In this document: one piece after another, positions 5,618-6,409 of the stretch
How the letters are laid out: each line of letters opens with the position of its first letter
How positions within the stretch are numbered: position 1 is the first letter of the stretch
NCBI GenBank assembly: GCA_015490255.1
Contig: WFYF01000141.1
Coordinates: 1 to 6,409, forward strand
From: Caldifarciminota bacterium
GTDB taxonomy: Bacteria > Hydrothermota > Hydrothermia > S141-80
Direction of reading: 5' to 3'
Length of the DNA: 6,409 bases
Made by a program: the position numbers and the translations under genes
Notes under the pieces: generated by a model
Told to the model about the DNA's origin: nothing
Seen by the model: only the letters and a program-made list of their open reading frames with translations
Databases searched by the model: none

Positions 5618-6409
5618 ATGGCTCATGCGTCTCTCGTCCCGGGTGGTCGGGAACGGCTGCACAGGGCGTGGTCTCATGGGGTAAAGTCCATGACCGGCGT
5701 CTGGCGGAGAGGGATGTGGATGGCGGCGCTCCTGCTGCCGGTGTTTCTCTCGGCCGGCTACTGGATGCATGAGACCGTGGACACCACGGCAGACGTGGGC
5801 CCGTTCACCTCTATTGCGATAGACATTTACGGCAATCCCCACATCAGCTACTACGACAGCACCTACGGTTTTCTGAAATACGCGTACAAGTCCGGAGAAT
5901 CCTGGTACACAGAGACCGTGGATTCAACCAACGATGTGGGCATGTACACTTCCCTTGCGCTGGATGCGGCCGGCAACCCCCACATCAGCTACTTTGACTT
6001 CACCACCTGGAACCTGAAGTACGCGTATAAATCCTCACCTTCGTCGGACTGGACCGTTATACAGGTGTCCACGTCAGGAGATGCAGGGTGGTACACCTCC
6101 CTTGCCCTGGATGCGGCCGGCAATTCCCACATCAGCCACTACGCTTTCGCCCGGGGGGACCTGAAATACGTGCGCAGAATCGGAAAAGTCTGGTACCCAG
6201 AAACCGTAGATACAACCGGCGATGTGGGGCGGTACACCTCCCTTGCCCTGGATGCGGCCGGTAACCCCCACATCAGCTACTATGACGTCACCAACGGGAA
6301 CCTGAAATACGCGCACAAATCCGGAGGAACCTGGACCATTGAGACGGTGGACGCCACGGGGGATGTGGGGCTGTATACTTCGCTGGTGCTGGATGCGGCC
6401 GGCAACCCC
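5618..6409 (+). CDS. Exported tandem-repeat protein, probably beta-propeller, N-terminal part (cut by window edge)
   Basis: The frame is open from the ATG at 5618-5620 to the last base, 264 codons with no stop. The start is supported by AGGAGG six bases upstream; a second in-frame ATG at 5690-5692 (residue 25) has only a weak GGGG eight bases away but would give a more compact signal peptide. Residues 30-49 (RRGMWMAALLLPVFLSAGYW) are a clear basic-plus-hydrophobic export signal, so with the first start the n-region is unusually long, about 30 residues. From residue 52 the protein consists of repeats of 46-50 residues: 52-98, 99-148, 149-194, 195-241 and a partial 242-264. The consensus runs ETVDTTGDVG, YTSLALDAAGNPHISYYD, LKYAxKSGGTW. 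Such repeats with regularly spaced beta-strand segments are typical of propeller blades, and similar repeats occur in secreted and surface proteins of unknown function. No catalytic motif is visible. It is divergent from the peptidase block, so a functional link is only suggested. Confidence 0.85.
   Translation, partial: MAHASLVPGGRERLHRAWSHGVKSMTGVWRRGMWMAALLLPVFLSAGYWMHETVDTTADVGPFTSIAIDIYGNPHISYYDSTYGFLKYAYKSGESWYTETVDSTNDVGMYTSLALDAAGNPHISYFDFTTWNLKYAYKSSPSSDWTVIQVSTSGDAGWYTSLALDAAGNSHISHYAFARGDLKYVRRIGKVWYPETVDTTGDVGRYTSLALDAAGNPHISYYDVTNGNLKYAHKSGGTWTIETVDATGDVGLYTSLVLDAAGNP
5771..6409 (+). repeat. In-gene tandem repeats of 138-150 bp, four complete and one partial
   Basis: Units begin at 5771, 5912, 6062, 6200 and 6341, with lengths 141, 150, 138 and 141 bases and a 69-base partial unit. 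The core CTGGATGCGGCCGG is shared by units 2-5, and a 31-base stretch is identical between 6090-6120 and 6231-6261. The first unit is the most diverged (ATAGACATTTACGGC at the same place). Length changes are all multiples of three. The array continues past the window edge. Confidence 0.92.

Noticed and set aside
5448..5684. A 78-codon plus-strand open frame in the divergent control region
   Set aside because: Starts with TTG without an RBS, overlaps the promoter and the start of the repeat gene in another frame, and has no recognisable content.
6074..6316. Minus-strand open frame opposite the repeats
   Set aside because: Its own repeated sequence simply mirrors the plus-strand repeat units.

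Overview
The window is GC-rich, roughly 60% by eye, and entirely bacterial in style: Shine-Dalgarno sites, sigma70-type promoter boxes and rho-independent terminators are all visible. It holds four protein genes, two of them cut by the window edges. Three sit head-to-tail on the minus strand and encode exported metallopeptidases: an M28 aminopeptidase-like enzyme (4054-5247), a large multidomain M36/M4-like endopeptidase (461-3739), and the first 121 residues of an M14 zinc carboxypeptidase-like protein (1-363). Divergent from them, on the plus strand, the start of an exported repeat protein (5618-6409) runs off the right edge. Both complete peptidases end in a domain resembling the type IX secretion (Por/T9SS type A) C-terminal sorting domain. 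That points to the Fibrobacteres-Chlorobi-Bacteroidetes group or to candidate phyla in which this tail is common, such as WOR-3/Hydrothermota, KSB1 or Calditrichota. The sequence alone does not settle the phylum.

Layout from left to right. 1-363: truncated M14 gene. 364-460: a gap holding two perfect 10-bp hairpins, read as tandem terminators of the gene upstream. 461-3739: M36-like protease with propeptide, catalytic domain, two Ig-like domains, a glutamine-amidotransferase-like domain and the sorting tail. 3740-4053: a 314-bp gap with a probable terminator for the M28 gene, a leader inverted repeat and a strong RBS. 4054-5247: M28 peptidase. 5248-5617: a 370-bp divergent control region with a promoter facing each way and a structured leader. 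5618-6409: signal-peptide protein with four complete and one partial copy of a 46-50 residue repeat, probably propeller-forming.

Working together: M36/M4-type enzymes cut inside proteins, M28 enzymes trim amino ends and M14 enzymes trim carboxyl ends, so the minus-strand block looks like a set for complete extracellular protein digestion. Terminators after the first two genes suggest separately tuned transcripts rather than one operon. The role of the divergent repeat protein is unknown. I found no RNA genes, CRISPR array, insertion sequence or phage feature.
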